Source of the DNA: Sphaerulina vaccinii
Lineage: Eukaryota > Ascomycota > Dothideomycetes > Mycosphaerellales > Mycosphaerellaceae
Assembly (NCBI GenBank): GCA_022570795.1
Contig: JAKUDP010000009.1
Coordinates: forward strand, 124,001 to 188,000
Direction: 5' to 3'
DNA length: 64,000 bases
Every line of letters starts with the position of its first letter. Within the stretch, counting starts at the first letter, position 1. Below are positions 20,547 to 31,959 of the stretch, piece after piece. The translations under genes and the position numbers were made by a program. The notes under the pieces were generated by a model. That model ran no database searches, had not been told where the DNA came from, and saw only the letters and a list, made by a program, of their open reading frames with translations.

Positions 20547-20979
20547 ACGGGGGTCGAGCGCATTGGAGTGTACAAAGTCGTGCTGCGGCGTGAATGGCGA
20601 GCAGAACCAGGGATACGAGCGGCCGGCGCAAGTACATCTTTGCATTATTGTCGGCGAAACATCACCGTGGCTGCGTCGATGGATAGAGCTAAACGAGAGC
20701 GCACGTGTCTCCAATATCAGCATACATTCTCTACAGAAAGGAGGGTATGCCATACCTGAAATGTTAAACAAGCTCGCGCCGACGTTCAACATCCACCCAC
20801 TCAATCATGGCAGGCTCTAAGCTCAGGATCAAAGAGACGTACAATACATGTGAGAACAAATGAGACAGCTTCTTTTGTACGTACTCTCTCAAGCAGAAGC
20901 TCTTCGCCTCAGTCTATTGCATCAGACATGCTCTTCTTCATACTGTATACACATCCTTCTTCCTCTCTTCTTCTCCCAT
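20547..20979. other. Intergenic, nothing recognised
   Basis: Convergent 3' flanks of the orphan gene and the mitochondrial-type gene. Confidence 0.5.
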
Positions 20980-21533
20980 CTAATAGCCCTCCTTGCCCCA
21001 TTTGTTGTACTTCTCGTGCAGCTCCTGTTTCCACCGTGTCAGCTCTCTCCCAGTTGTTCCATAGTGTCATTAGACTCACCTTTGGCAAATTCACGTTTGG
21101 AATAATGACCTCGTTCAAAGCAGATGGAGCATCCTTCTTTCCCCTGCTTGGGTCTCCTCCAGGGTGATACTGATAACGAGCATCATTTCCAGTCTTCCAT
21201 GGCTCGGAGTGCTCGACTTGAGCCACTGGGTTCTCGGAGGAGGAAGATGTTGGGTTGCGGGAGAAGTGCCAGCCTGCGAGGCCGAATGCGCCGGTCATGA
21301 TCGTAAGCAGGATCTATCACAAACACAGCGAGTTAGTCCTGTCTCTCGACCACCTTTCGGAGTCGAAGTAGGGAACGCACGTAGAGCTCTGGGTCTCGTC
21401 GAGCACCCTTTTGGAGGACATTGTTCTTCTCGGGTTGCTCTGCTGCGCTGACATCGGCGTATGTGCGGCGGAGAGTGGGATGGCGGACGGCGCGGGTGGC
21501 CTTGAAAGCTGCTCGTCGCGCGATGAAGGACAT
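20980..21533 (-). CDS. Small mitochondrial-type membrane protein, three exons
   Basis: Exons 21533-21381, 21313-21080 and 21024-20980, with introns of 67 nt (GTGCGT..GATAG, branch GACTAAC) and 55 nt (GTGAGT..ACAG), give 143 residues. The N-terminus MSFIARRAAFKATRAVRHPT is Arg-rich and lacks acids, like a mitochondrial presequence. It is followed by NVLQKGARRDPELY, one hydrophobic helix (ILLTIMTGAFGLAGWHF), then KYQYHPGG-like RYQYHPGGDP and NEVIIPNVNLPKELHEKYNKW. I recognise this layout as a conserved ascomycete protein of unknown function. The 14-codon last exon restores the conserved tail, which supports the splice. Confidence 0.85.
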
Positions 21534-21954
21534 GGTGACTGGGAGTGAGTGGTGTTGTTGTGGTAGTCGTCTCTCCAAGTGATGTCAAGCTCATCCAGAA
21601 GTCAATGCGAGTGTGGGAGATTCCGCAGAGCCTCAATGCGCAACGCCAGGCATAACTGCGGGTATAGGGAGTCGCTAGTAATGAGATCTGCGAACCATCA
21701 CAAACACACCATTCCACTCTAAGAGACTCTCACGTACTCTAACATACTCTAGGAGGAGGAGAGGAGTCCACTGTTCTTCCTTCTGTTCTTACAGCATGCG
21801 GCAATGAGATGAATCCCAGCGCGACTGAAACACGAAACAGACCCTCTGGACTATGAATTGCAGTCCAATCTCCCGCCCACTGCATTACCACCGCAGGCTA
21901 CAGACGGGCCACGACAGATAGGCGACAGCGACATCCATCCTCGAGGCTGCCGCA
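21534..21954. other. Divergent promoter region
   Basis: Spacer between the head-to-head mitochondrial-type gene and palmitoyltransferase gene. No specific site is claimed. Confidence 0.5.
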
Positions 21955-24165
21955 ATGGCCACGACTCCGGCCAGTCCGAATGTCAACGACAACGACAACA
22001 CCTCCGCGATCCCGACTTTCCTGGCGCAAGACCCATTCCCGAGCAATAACGACGACAGACCGGGTACTGCCTCCAGCAATGGCACCTCCGAGTTCGATGG
22101 CACCAAGCGATCGAGTGTCTTGTCCACAACGGGACCAGTCGGCGAGCCAGGACTTCCGCCAGCGCGACCTATGAGTGATGCGATGAGCAGTCAGAGTTGG
22201 CAGCGCGGGGGCAGCAGAGCCTCAACTACTATGGGAGGAGGAGGAGGAGCACCAGCCTCGCAGCGTGGTAGCTTCAGACCGTTCAGCAGGCGAGAAGGAG
22301 AGACTTCGCGACCAGGCTCGGGAATGAGTGGTCGCACACATGTGCCAACTCTCTCAGTACAAGGCTTCTTCCGGCCCTTGAGTTCACAGCAGCTACAAGC
22401 ACAGCGCGGCCAGAATGTTGCGCCTCCCAGCAGTAGCCGAGGCCACCGGTTACAAGGGGGTGTCGACGAAGAGAGCGACGAACACTCGAATCATCGGAAA
22501 CGCTACAGTAATGCGTCAGTCAACACAGCTCGGGAGAATGCCTCGAGAGATGGAGAAGCGCCGCCTTTGCCAGGACAAGAGCAAAGAGGCTTCTCCGTAG
22601 CTACAAGTTCGGGCGGAGCGCCGTTGATAGCTGGTGGCCCAGAAAGTGTGGTCAGCAAGAACAGTACGACACCATTGCATACACGACAGCATACAAATGA
22701 GAAACTACAGACGACAGACTCGAAGCCGAAATCACCTCGATCATTGCGGAATTCGCTAGGATGGGGATCTAATAAGAGCAAAAGGGACAGAAATGACCAG
22801 CCACGAGCAGCTAGAGACCAAGAGAAGTCGTCTCCAATGCCAGCATCACCAAACCTCAATGCCAAGGAGCGCGAAGCATCACCACCGAAGTCTTCATCAA
22901 ACACTTCCAGAGCCGGCAAGAACTACCAGTACTACGCTGGCAACTTCCTATTCTTCTGCTTGGGACGCTGCCTCAACACTAAGGCGAAACCTCTGAATAT
23001 CGCAACTTTGATCCTTACAGTGCTCCCAGCAGCACTCTTCTTCGGCTTCTCAGCACCTTGGCTATGGCATCATGTATCACCGGCGCTACCCATCGTCTTC
23101 GCCTACATCTTCTTCGTCACGTTCTCCGCCTTCGCACATGCTGCACTTTCCGACCCAGGCGTCCTTCCTCGAAATCTTCACCCTCACCCACCAAATGCCG
23201 ATGAGGACCGCGATCCTCTGACAGTCGGTCCACTAACAACGGAATGGGTCATGGTCAAGACTTTTCCTAACAAGCAAATGAAAGCCAACCTCGAAGCCCA
23301 AGCTGCCGAGAATGGATCTGCAGGGCCCAGCAGTGCGACTACAGCGATGGAAGTCCCGACGAAGTATTGTAAGACATGCAACATCTGGCGACCACCACGA
23401 GCCCACCACTGCCGAGTCTGCGATGCCTGCATCGAAACGCAAGATCACCACTGTGTCTGGCTCAACAACTGCGTCGGTCGGCGAAACTACAGATTCTTCT
23501 TCGCCTACATCGGATTTGGAAGTATAATGGCCTTGTTGCTGATCGCCTTCTCCATCACGCACATCGCCACATACGCGAGTCAACGTGGAATATCATTCAG
23601 CCAGGCACTCTCGGGACGAAACGAAGAACGAGTTGCTTTCGCAATGTTCATCTATGCTGTTCTCGCACTTCCCTATCCTGGAAGTCTTTTCGGCTATCAT
23701 CTCTTCCTTATCGCACGCGGAGAAACGACGAGAGAGTACCTCAACAGCCACAAGTTCCTACCAAAGGACCGCCATCGACCTTTCTCTCAGTCATCGATGC
23801 TGAAGAACTGGGCTGCTGTGCTTGGTAGACCCAGGCCTCCAAGCTACATGAGCTTTAAAAAGGCTTACCAGCACGGTGATGTCAGGATGGGTAACACAAT
23901 GCCCAAGGCCGAAAGACAGACGAAAGCTAAACTTGACGCTGCTAGAAGTCAGAGTCGAGTGGAAGGCTTGAAGAAGAGGTTTAGTGTTCCTCGAAATCGA
24001 GTCGGACAGCCTCAGGCCAATGGTGGAGCGGGACATGAGATGAAGGAGTTACCGCCACCACCAACTGCTGATAGTGGGATCGGCGACAATAATGCTCCTG
24101 CTGCTAATGGCAGTACGGAGAAGAAGAAGACTTTGCCCGGTGCGGCGAACAATACCCCACGATAG
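21955..24165 (+). CDS. DHHC-type protein S-acyltransferase (Erf2-like)
   Basis: A 736-residue protein in one exon. A long low-complexity Ser/Pro/Arg-rich N-terminus (about residues 1-320) precedes a pair of membrane helices (around 342-400), then the cysteine-rich catalytic domain: KYCKTCNIWRPPRAHHCRVC, then QDHHCVWLNNCVGRRNYRFF with the DHHC active Cys near residue 500, and two further helices. TTxE- and PaCCT-like features follow. This is the enzyme that palmitoylates Ras and other proteins at the ER or Golgi membrane. The helix order and long N-terminus match fungal Erf2 rather than the ankyrin-repeat Akr1 type. The basic, Gly/Pro-rich C-terminal tail is probably cytosolic. Confidence 0.92.
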   Translation: MATTPASPNVNDNDNTSAIPTFLAQDPFPSNNDDRPGTASSNGTSEFDGTKRSSVLSTTGPVGEPGLPPARPMSDAMSSQSWQRGGSRASTTMGGGGGAPASQRGSFRPFSRREGETSRPGSGMSGRTHVPTLSVQGFFRPLSSQQLQAQRGQNVAPPSSSRGHRLQGGVDEESDEHSNHRKRYSNASVNTARENASRDGEAPPLPGQEQRGFSVATSSGGAPLIAGGPESVVSKNSTTPLHTRQHTNEKLQTTDSKPKSPRSLRNSLGWGSNKSKRDRNDQPRAARDQEKSSPMPASPNLNAKEREASPPKSSSNTSRAGKNYQYYAGNFLFFCLGRCLNTKAKPLNIATLILTVLPAALFFGFSAPWLWHHVSPALPIVFAYIFFVTFSAFAHAALSDPGVLPRNLHPHPPNADEDRDPLTVGPLTTEWVMVKTFPNKQMKANLEAQAAENGSAGPSSATTAMEVPTKYCKTCNIWRPPRAHHCRVCDACIETQDHHCVWLNNCVGRRNYRFFFAYIGFGSIMALLLIAFSITHIATYASQRGISFSQALSGRNEERVAFAMFIYAVLALPYPGSLFGYHLFLIARGETTREYLNSHKFLPKDRHRPFSQSSMLKNWAAVLGRPRPPSYMSFKKAYQHGDVRMGNTMPKAERQTKAKLDAARSQSRVEGLKKRFSVPRNRVGQPQANGGAGHEMKELPPPPTADSGIGDNNAPAANGSTEKKKTLPGAANNTPR

Positions 24166-24413
24166 CCATGACGGCTTCTACTACCTGTTTTGTGTTATAT
24201 GCGAAGCGATGGCGTTACAGGAGAGCCGTGGAAGCCTCCAATGTGTTTATGGACGGACTTGGATGTCTGAGCGACTCGCGAACATAATGTACAGTATACT
24301 ATGATACCTCTACAGCGTGTGTGTGTGTCAGGACAGAGGAGTTTCAGCGAAGAACAGGCTTTGACATAGCTACTTTTTCCTTCATAATGTATATCTTACC
24401 TACCAACATCATA

Positions 24414-26201
24414 TCAAGGCGCATACCTAAAACCCTCCACTCCCTCCAAAACAGTCTCTCCGCGATCTGCCTTCTTATTCTGCCTTCTGAAATACATCGA
24501 CAAAGCAAATGTGTTGAAGATATATAACATCTGCATTCCAATGGTCGCCCACATACCCGGCAAATACTGTGGAGCATCTTGTCTTCTGAAAATTGTCGAT
24601 CCACAGACTCCACCAATCGCTCCAGCTGAAATCATAGCTGCAGCTACTACACCCTTCTTCTCTAGCCGAGCTGTCTGATTCTGTCCATATGTCAGCGTAC
24701 CCGGAACATTGGCTTGAGTTCCGTAAGTTGCGAGAAAAAGGCCAAAGTACCGCACACCTGGAGGTCCAGCGTAGAGCATTATAAGAAGTCCGATTATCGC
24801 GATCAAAGCTTGGAAAGTTAGGATGGGGTAGCGCAGTTTGATTTTGTCTGATAGCCAGGCTCCGGCTATACTGGCGATGATTGTGAAGACGTAAGGTGGA
24901 GAGGAGAGGAGTTGTGCTTTGGCGTAGGAGAATCCGAGTCCTTGGCGGAGGATTATTGGGGCGAAGAATGCGAGGGAGTAGACGCTGCTTGCTGCGATGA
25001 AGTAGTTCATGCTGTAGAGGAGAAGTTTGAGGTCCAGAAGGGATGTGAGGGTTTGTTTTATGTTGAGGTGGACGATGTCCTTTCCTGCTTTCTCCAGGCG
25101 TACGCGTTCGAGGGCGATGTATTTCTGGCGCGGGTTGAGGAAGTTGACGCGTTCCGGGAATTCGATGAGGAAGAATGGAGCGACTAGGCCAGCGACTATT
25201 GTGGCTATGCCTTCGATAATGCTAAAAGTAGTAGGTAGAAGGGTTAGCAAATATCTCTGGATGGCAGGCTGTCTCCTCAGTCTCTGTCCTCGAGCTTAGC
25301 GCCCCGGTGAGCGTAAGCTCTGTGAGACACTGAGATCATGGCGTGCCTTCGGATTGTTACTTCTTCTTACAAGATCCAGCGCCAGCCTTGGGTGTATTTG
25401 CCACTTCCGACACTGATGAGGGAGAGTGCGTAGGCGAAGATTGGGCCGAAGCCGGAGGCGAGAAGAGCTGCCATGTAGAATATTGAGATCCTTCTTGCGG
25501 TCTCGTATTGGCGATACCAGGAGCCGATGATGTAGATTGCGCCAGGGAACAGACCTACGACCTATCAGTCTCCACATCCACTCCATAGAAGATGTAGATA
25601 TGTTTACTCACCAGCCTCGAAGACTCCCAAGAGCGCCCGAAGAACTGCCAATATGGACCAGTCATCTACGAAATCCATGCCGAGCACGCAAGCTCCCCAG
25701 GTTGTGATCAGAAAGCTGAGCCACCAACGAGCACCAAGACGACGGATCACGTAATTAGAAGGTAGCTGTTTGAACACCACTTTAGCAGGTCCATTATAGT
25801 CTACAAGATTGGACAACTTACCTCAAAGAGACCATAACCAATGAAGAAGACCAGCAGAGCAACATTGTATCGAGCTCCAGTCAGCTCAAGATAGACGTCC
25901 ATACCTGCGATGTACGCTGAGGAGATGTTGCTCCGGTCAAGTAGAGATAGTCCGAAGACAATGCAGAGCATCGGAAAGACATGCCAGTCCACCTTCCATC
26001 TGTAAAACACTTAGCAGGTCCGAGAACTTGAGCATAGAACTTGACTGACACTATCTTGCGCTCTTCTTCTGGTGTCCAGTCCTGAATCGCAGCATCGTCG
26101 TGCGGCACTGCGCTATGTGGCAGCTTCTCATCGGAGCTTGTTGACACATGCTCGACACGGTCTTCGTAGCCTAGATCTTTCGAGTCGTCATTTCCAGCCA
26201 T
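24414..26201 (-). CDS. MFS permease, Dal5/allantoate-nicotinate type, five exons
   Basis: Exons 26201-26050, 25999-25822, 25765-25612, 25554-25371 and 25221-24414 are joined by introns of 50, 56, 57 and 149 nt, all GT..AG; the first has a GTCAGT donor. They give 491 residues. The splices restore the anion:cation symporter pattern: DWHVFPMLCIVFGLSLLDRSNISSA (TM1), LPSNYVIRRLGARWWL (motif A-like), GVFEAGLFPGAIYIIGSWYR and GWRWIFIIEGIAT, the last a hallmark of the family. Members import vitamins, allantoate or other carboxylates at the plasma membrane. The substrate is not known. The neighbour is a palmitoyltransferase with no functional link. Confidence 0.9.
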
Positions 26202-29200
26202 CTCAATGCCCTCAGATCTAATACTCGTCCGCAAGAGGAAGCTGAAGTGGACTCCGATGGGACCTAAATACAGGTAAGAGCACAAGCTATATGCTTACCT
26301 GCCTCTACATGTATCTCGAAAGAGCTGCTGGTCCTGGTACACAGCATACTACGCCGCTATTACCGTCTCTACCGGTATGGTGTGACTCCGCATACATCCT
26401 CCATGCAGTCTTGGCATCTTGCGTGGATACGCCATGCAACTTTCGAGATCAGCGATTCGCAGTAGGCACGAGGTACCGCGTGGCATATGCAAACCCATGG
26501 TTCCATGCCAGTACTGGGATCATGTGCGGCCGCAAATCTCGCTACGTACGAGTCTTAGGTGGTTCTTTCCCCGCCCTGGTCAAGAAAAACAAGCAAGCCA
26601 AGCCATGCATGCCATAAGGTCGTCTGTATGGAGACAGAGCCGAACAGCATACTGCTGACTCGAACTTGTCGTGAGGCACGAGTTGTTGACTAAAGAAATT
26701 GATCTCGCGGGTTGAGGCTTACTCATTAGCACAGCAGGAGATGCCGCAGCAGACCGCTAGAAAGCAATGCAGCTGCACAGGTGGCCAGTGTGCTAGTACC
26801 TCCACGTTGCCGAGCGAAGTTTGCCGTGTCAGTGGCGAGAGACCTTGCCATGGTACATGTTTGGTGTGTGAAGTGAGGAGGTGACAAGAGAAGCAGAAGA
26901 ACAGAGGGAGTGAAGTGAGGGCAGCAGAGTTTGGGCCACGTGTTGTGCCTGAGGCTCCAACGCTCCTTCCTCGCGACTTCATTCCTCATCCTTCCTTCCT
27001 GCTTGCTTCAATCTCCTTCGTTGATTCTTCTTCTGCTGTTGCAATCTCTGAGTTCCATCTGTCGTACCTTTGTCAACCATACACAGCGCAGATACCAAAT
27101 GAGGACCAGCTGAGCTGCGACACGAGCCGTGCTCGATCAGACCCCCAAGAACGAAGTCTCAGTCATGCAGCGCTTGCATGGTGGAGGGCACTATGTCTGA
27201 GCTATCTACGCCCCAGGGAGGATGTAGGAAGAGCTGAGTGGTAGAAGAAGAATGTGAAGGCTGCAAGTGTAGGCCTTCCGCACGATTGTTGGAGGTGGAG
27301 AAGAGCCACGGTGTAGAGGAGGGAGCCGGCAGAGCAGACGTGCTCCAGTGCTGTTCCTGGTAGAGAATATCGGAAGGCAAATGTACAGTATCTGGCCTGG
27401 ATGGTGTCCGACCGTATCCAAGGCTGATCATTCCGGCGATCGAACGATGTATACAACCTCGACTGAACGCGACATGCATGGAAAGCCTTAGCTCATCCTA
27501 TTGGCACAGCAGTGCAGCATGATCATAGTTGTGGCGCCAGCCACGTTTCAGTCTCATCGCATCTGTCATGTCCGGTAGTTGGCCGCTATGTCAAAGTGTA
27601 GGAGGTGGAATCTTGAGCGTAATCTTGACCAGGGTTGGCCTACTGGAAGTCTGCCAGCCTCAGGGCATTCTCGAAGCGGTTTCTGAGCTGTCCCGGAAAG
27701 TCCGTCGATTCCCTGGTCTTTGTACAGCGAACGATAAGATCGGTGCCTGGGCCTCTCTTGTTTCCAGCAATCCGATTGTCCACCTTACTGGTTGGGTCTC
27801 GAGTGCCCACAGAACATGTCGCTTGGCTCTGTGGAACAACAGTATGAAGTTTTGTGCTAGAAGCATGCCACAAGACCTCATGGCTCTGAACCATACTGTT
27901 TCACCTCCTGCGAATGCCAGGACATCGATTCACCTACTTTGCGGAACTCTACACAGAGCACTTAGGTAGCCACAGGATCTCGTATCGTTACGCGAACTCA
28001 ACATGCGATACACTTCTATGTGTTTTGTAGATCTCGTGATTTCTGGTTCAGGCATACTGTCGCCTTCACGATCAAGCGTACATGCCTTGCTCAAAAGGCC
28101 GCAGCTGCATGAGCTTGAGTCGAACGCAGACCGCAAAGGCTTTCGAGCTGTACATACAGCAGAGGAGGCAGAGCTTCGGTCTCAATCAACATGTTGCGCC
28201 AGAACGATTCCGATACCACATCGCAATGGACATCTCGCCACCAATGTCGCTCCGTGGATCCGACAATACTGAATGATTGGGTTTTGCGGGCACCCTGCAT
28301 CTCCTGATTCCGAGTGCTTCGCATTGCTCAAGACGTTGTTGAGAGTCTCTTGGTCCGTTGAAGTCCTTATGGTGGTGAGTGGCAATGGCTTGGAGGATCT
28401 GAATTGCTCTGGCATACGATATCTTGGCTTCCAGGCTGGCAGGAGGACAATGCGCTCAGCCATACAAGCTTCTCGACCATGCTATACAAGCCCGTCGTAC
28501 TTGTTGTACCACTGACGTCTGTGAATGTGCTTCTCGGTCAAGGCTGGACAAGTCCGGCTTGCTCTTGCGCGCCGACATCCAATATCCGGACTGTCAGGAC
28601 CACATCGCACAATGAACTTGCAGAGTCTCGACCTTTCTCTACAAGCTCGCAGCCTTCATTGGTCTTTAAGGCCCTGTAGTGCTGGTGATCGGACACGGGC
28701 CGGCATTGTCGATTTCTTCTGGCTTGGGTTATCTTATCCGTAAGACTGGCAGCACCGCATCAGGCACAATGTGCTAGTGCAAGTGAGCGTGCTCTACAAG
28801 CCCATGATTCTTGCTGCTCCATGGGGCATCGCTTTTGTGGTCATCAAGTGTGTTGTGCCGGATTCTGCTTCGCAGCGACCACCAGAACTTCGGCAACTGT
28901 CAACTTCAACGAACGCCATGTTCAACGCCAGAGTATATTCTCATTCTCTCAAGGCGGATGCAGTTTTCGTGCCGTAGCGCATCCTCGTTGCTGCGATGAG
29001 TGCACCAGCCCGGCTGACTGCACTTGCTTCGAATGGCGTAGCTCGGGCACCATTGTACAGGCTCCTCCAGTGCTCCACATACCGACGTAACATAGCTCTG
29101 GCTATCTCTTGCTGGTTGATGGCGTTCTGTAACCCAGCTCTTCTCTTTCCATGGCCATCGCGTGTCAACTTGCCACATCTGGAAGCCCGCTTAGCGGCTC

Positions 29201-30485
29201 GACTGTTGCGGCAGCATCGAAACGAACCAGATATTCGGATTCCCCGTCTTCGATTCATGCCGCTCCGTATGCTTCGGTAATCGAGCGCGATGTTGTTCGG
29301 GTACATTCTGGGATGCACAGCTTTCGAGCTTGTTTGCCAAGACCTGAAGTGAAGTTGAACTTGCAGCCCACCAAAGCTCACCTCCGTTCGTCGCCGAGGA
29401 AACCCACCCCTCCAACCATTCCAGCCACCTCTTTCGTCTGCTTCGTGCTGCGCCTTCGAGCTGTAAACCGTGTGATTGGCTTGAAAACTTCGAGAAGCTG
29501 CTGCGACGCGAATTTGGAGGTGAACGATGGCTGGGAAGGTCCGTGCTGCTGAAACTCGGGCTCTGATTGAGCCGCAGTGCTGGTGTGCTGTTTATCTGGC
29601 ACTCCGGGCCCCACTGTTGCCTTCACGTGCCAGCTTCTGCCTGACAGATTTCAGGCATTTATGGTATGGTAGAGGACGCGGCGGTGTAAGATGGTGAGGA
29701 AGGAGGTGGTCGAGTTCTGCGAGTTGTGGTGTCTCGTTTGGTTTGCGAGATGCGCCGCGCTCTGCATACTCGTCAGGCGCCATGTCCTCGATCCGCCGCC
29801 TCTTTTGATGTGTTCTGTCTTCTGTCTTCTGGTGCTTTGCCGTTCTGCGATGCTTCTCTGCGCTGCGCTGTGGAGCTCCTTGCGCGCCTGTCCTCACTGG
29901 GTGTATTCAGTCGCATGCGATGAGCTATGGGTCGCTATTCCTTGCTCACTAGCTTCTCTGGAAGTATGCGCATCTGCTGTCAGTAGTAATTCTCCTTCTG
30001 CCGCGCTGGCAATGCACATCGCGGCCATCTCAACCTTCGCGCGCGCAGGCGTGAAGTCTTGTGCTTACCAGCTCGCTGTCTTGATTCGTAGCACTACGCA
30101 CGAGCTCGCCTTTGGCCTTGTCGGCGACATTGCTTGCCTCGAAGGCACTCTGGTACGCTCTCGAAAGCTTTCGCTTTGACTCTCGCGCAACGCAGAACGC
30201 TCGGCGAGGCACAATGAGCAACATCGATTATACGTGAGGGAGGAGTGACAGAGCATGGGCACATGACGCGAAGGATCACCACCGTAGAGCCAAGAATACG
30301 GTCAGAGGCTTTCCTAGAGTGCAATACGGTTGTTCAAACAGTGCGCTATTGTTCGCGTTTCTCATGCTATGGGCAGTGATGCGATATCCGCCGATCAGTC
30401 AACCTCTGTTACTGTCACATTCGGCCACGGGCACATTGACTCGCTGCTCCGCACGATCGGAGCGATTCTCTTCAACTTTGAGCTC
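26202..30485. other. 4.3-kb gene-poor region left of the MAT locus
   Basis: No motif-bearing gene is found on either strand. Base composition is normal and not A+T-rich like the hAT element. Weak coding-like stretches on the minus strand near 28941-29381 (basic) and 30030-30224 (SRAYQSAFEASNVADKAKGE, followed by a GTAAGC donor) could be exons of an unresolved gene. A short diverged repeat pair occurs near 28488 and 28790 (both contain TACAAGCCC). Confidence 0.4.
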
Positions 30486-31857
30486 CTACGTGAAATCCAT
30501 GAAGGTGTCGTCCCTCTCCGCAGCGTGAGCTTCGTTCCTGCCTCGGATGCGCGCCTGGTCGTTGGCCAGAAAAGTTGTCTGGACCGCGGCTGGTGGACGA
30601 GTGTGAGCCGGCAAGGTAGTGATGTCCTGTTCCATGTGCGCCATGAGGCCGCCCATCCTTGCAACTCTCTCTTGCTGTCCCCAAGCTAGTCCACTGTTCT
30701 GCGCTCCTGTCAGTGATCGGTCAAAACCATCAAGCTCTACGGAAACTTACCTGCGGTCCCTGGGCTGGCATTTGGTAAGCGCGCTTGACGAAAGCCTCGA
30801 CGCCTACTCTGATATTGGTGTCATTCAGCAGGGCATTTGTGCCGTGCTGTAGCGCGAAAATATCTGCTGGCATATTGTTCCCGGCTCCAATATACCAATC
30901 CTCTCTCTGCCTGTTGTGCTCTGCAATCATCACCGCGCCTGCAGGCAACGCTTGACCCTCGATCGGCAGCATGTCTGGCAGTTGTGTTTGCATCTCGGTG
31001 ACAAATGGCGCTTTCTTCAATTGTCCATATGCCATCGGACCTGCGAATGTCTCCCAGGGTTGCATTTTGACGCCCGTTCTAGGATCAGCGGATCGCTTTG
31101 TAGCTGCTGTATCTAGGTCCTTGTGTCTAGATGGATCCAGCTTGTCAAGTTGGTCACTGATGTCGAGTAGCTCCCGGCTTCGATACGCGAGGATGCCAGC
31201 CTTTTCCAGAAAGTACGCCTCAGACAGCTCGTCAGAGAAGAGCTCGGAATGGTTACCAAGTCTTTGTACCTCGGGTATGATCTTGCGCAGGATGAGAACG
31301 GCAGTCTCCAGAAAAGCATTGCGATCGATTTCGAGCGGGTTTGGGCTGTTCAACCTGGAGCCCTCTGTGTGATGCGAGCCAGCGGGGCCTCTTTGCGCAA
31401 GTATCGGGTCCATGTATGCAATGACGGATATGTCCACCAGCTTCAAGATGTTGAGAAGGTTGTCAAGGAAAGTCTCATCGCACTGACGCGCAGTCTCGTG
31501 AGCGTTGACTTCGTCTAAGAACGTCAGTCGAATGCGATGGCGCATATCCCTTTACCACTCACCATAAGCTATGCCGCGGTCTCCAACAGGTTTCAGTAGT
31601 TGTATACCAAGCGACTTTTGCTCCAGCTTGCCTTCAAGAGCATCTTCTCGTTCAAACGGCGCAAAATGCGGGTAGGCCTGTATTGTGTTGGTGCTCGTGG
31701 GCCATGGACGATTGGCGTACGGGAGCGCGTGATGTTTGCTTGGTAGTAGCTGGTGAAGGTTCTCTTCGAGTGTGTCCATGTTGGATTCGTGGACCTGTGT
31801 GACTGCGAGTTGTCTTGTGATGTTGAAGAGAAGAGGTGCAAGTGTGCTGAATTTCAA
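30486..31857 (-). CDS. MAT-linked protein of unknown function (candidate MAT1-2-associated gene)
   Basis: Exons 31857-31563, 31514-30751 and 30698-30486, with introns of 48 nt (GTGAGT..TTAG) and 52 nt (GTAAGT..GCAG), give 423 residues. The start lies 102 nt past the stop of MAT1-2-1, on the same strand. There is no known domain; the protein is mainly helical with a C-terminal segment MGGLMAHMEQDITTL and an acidic tail. Two extra MAT genes of unknown function, first called MATORF1 and MATORF2 and later MAT1-1-10 and MAT1-2-12, have been described in Mycosphaerellaceae and Teratosphaeriaceae. Position makes this a candidate for one of them, but I cannot verify homology. An alternative start is the Met of MDTLEENL, 26 codons in. 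Confidence 0.75.
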
Positions 31858-31959
31858 TTCATGCTTGGCGATGCACGGTGATTATGACTGATATGTACAA
31901 TTTCATTGCAGCTGCGCTATCAAGAACTACCAAACACAAACAAGAGCATGTCTCTTCGA

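Noticed and set aside
28478..28850. Possible direct repeat around TACAAGCCC (near 28488 and 28790)
   Set aside because: Similarity holds for only about 32 bp at roughly 70 percent, too weak to call.
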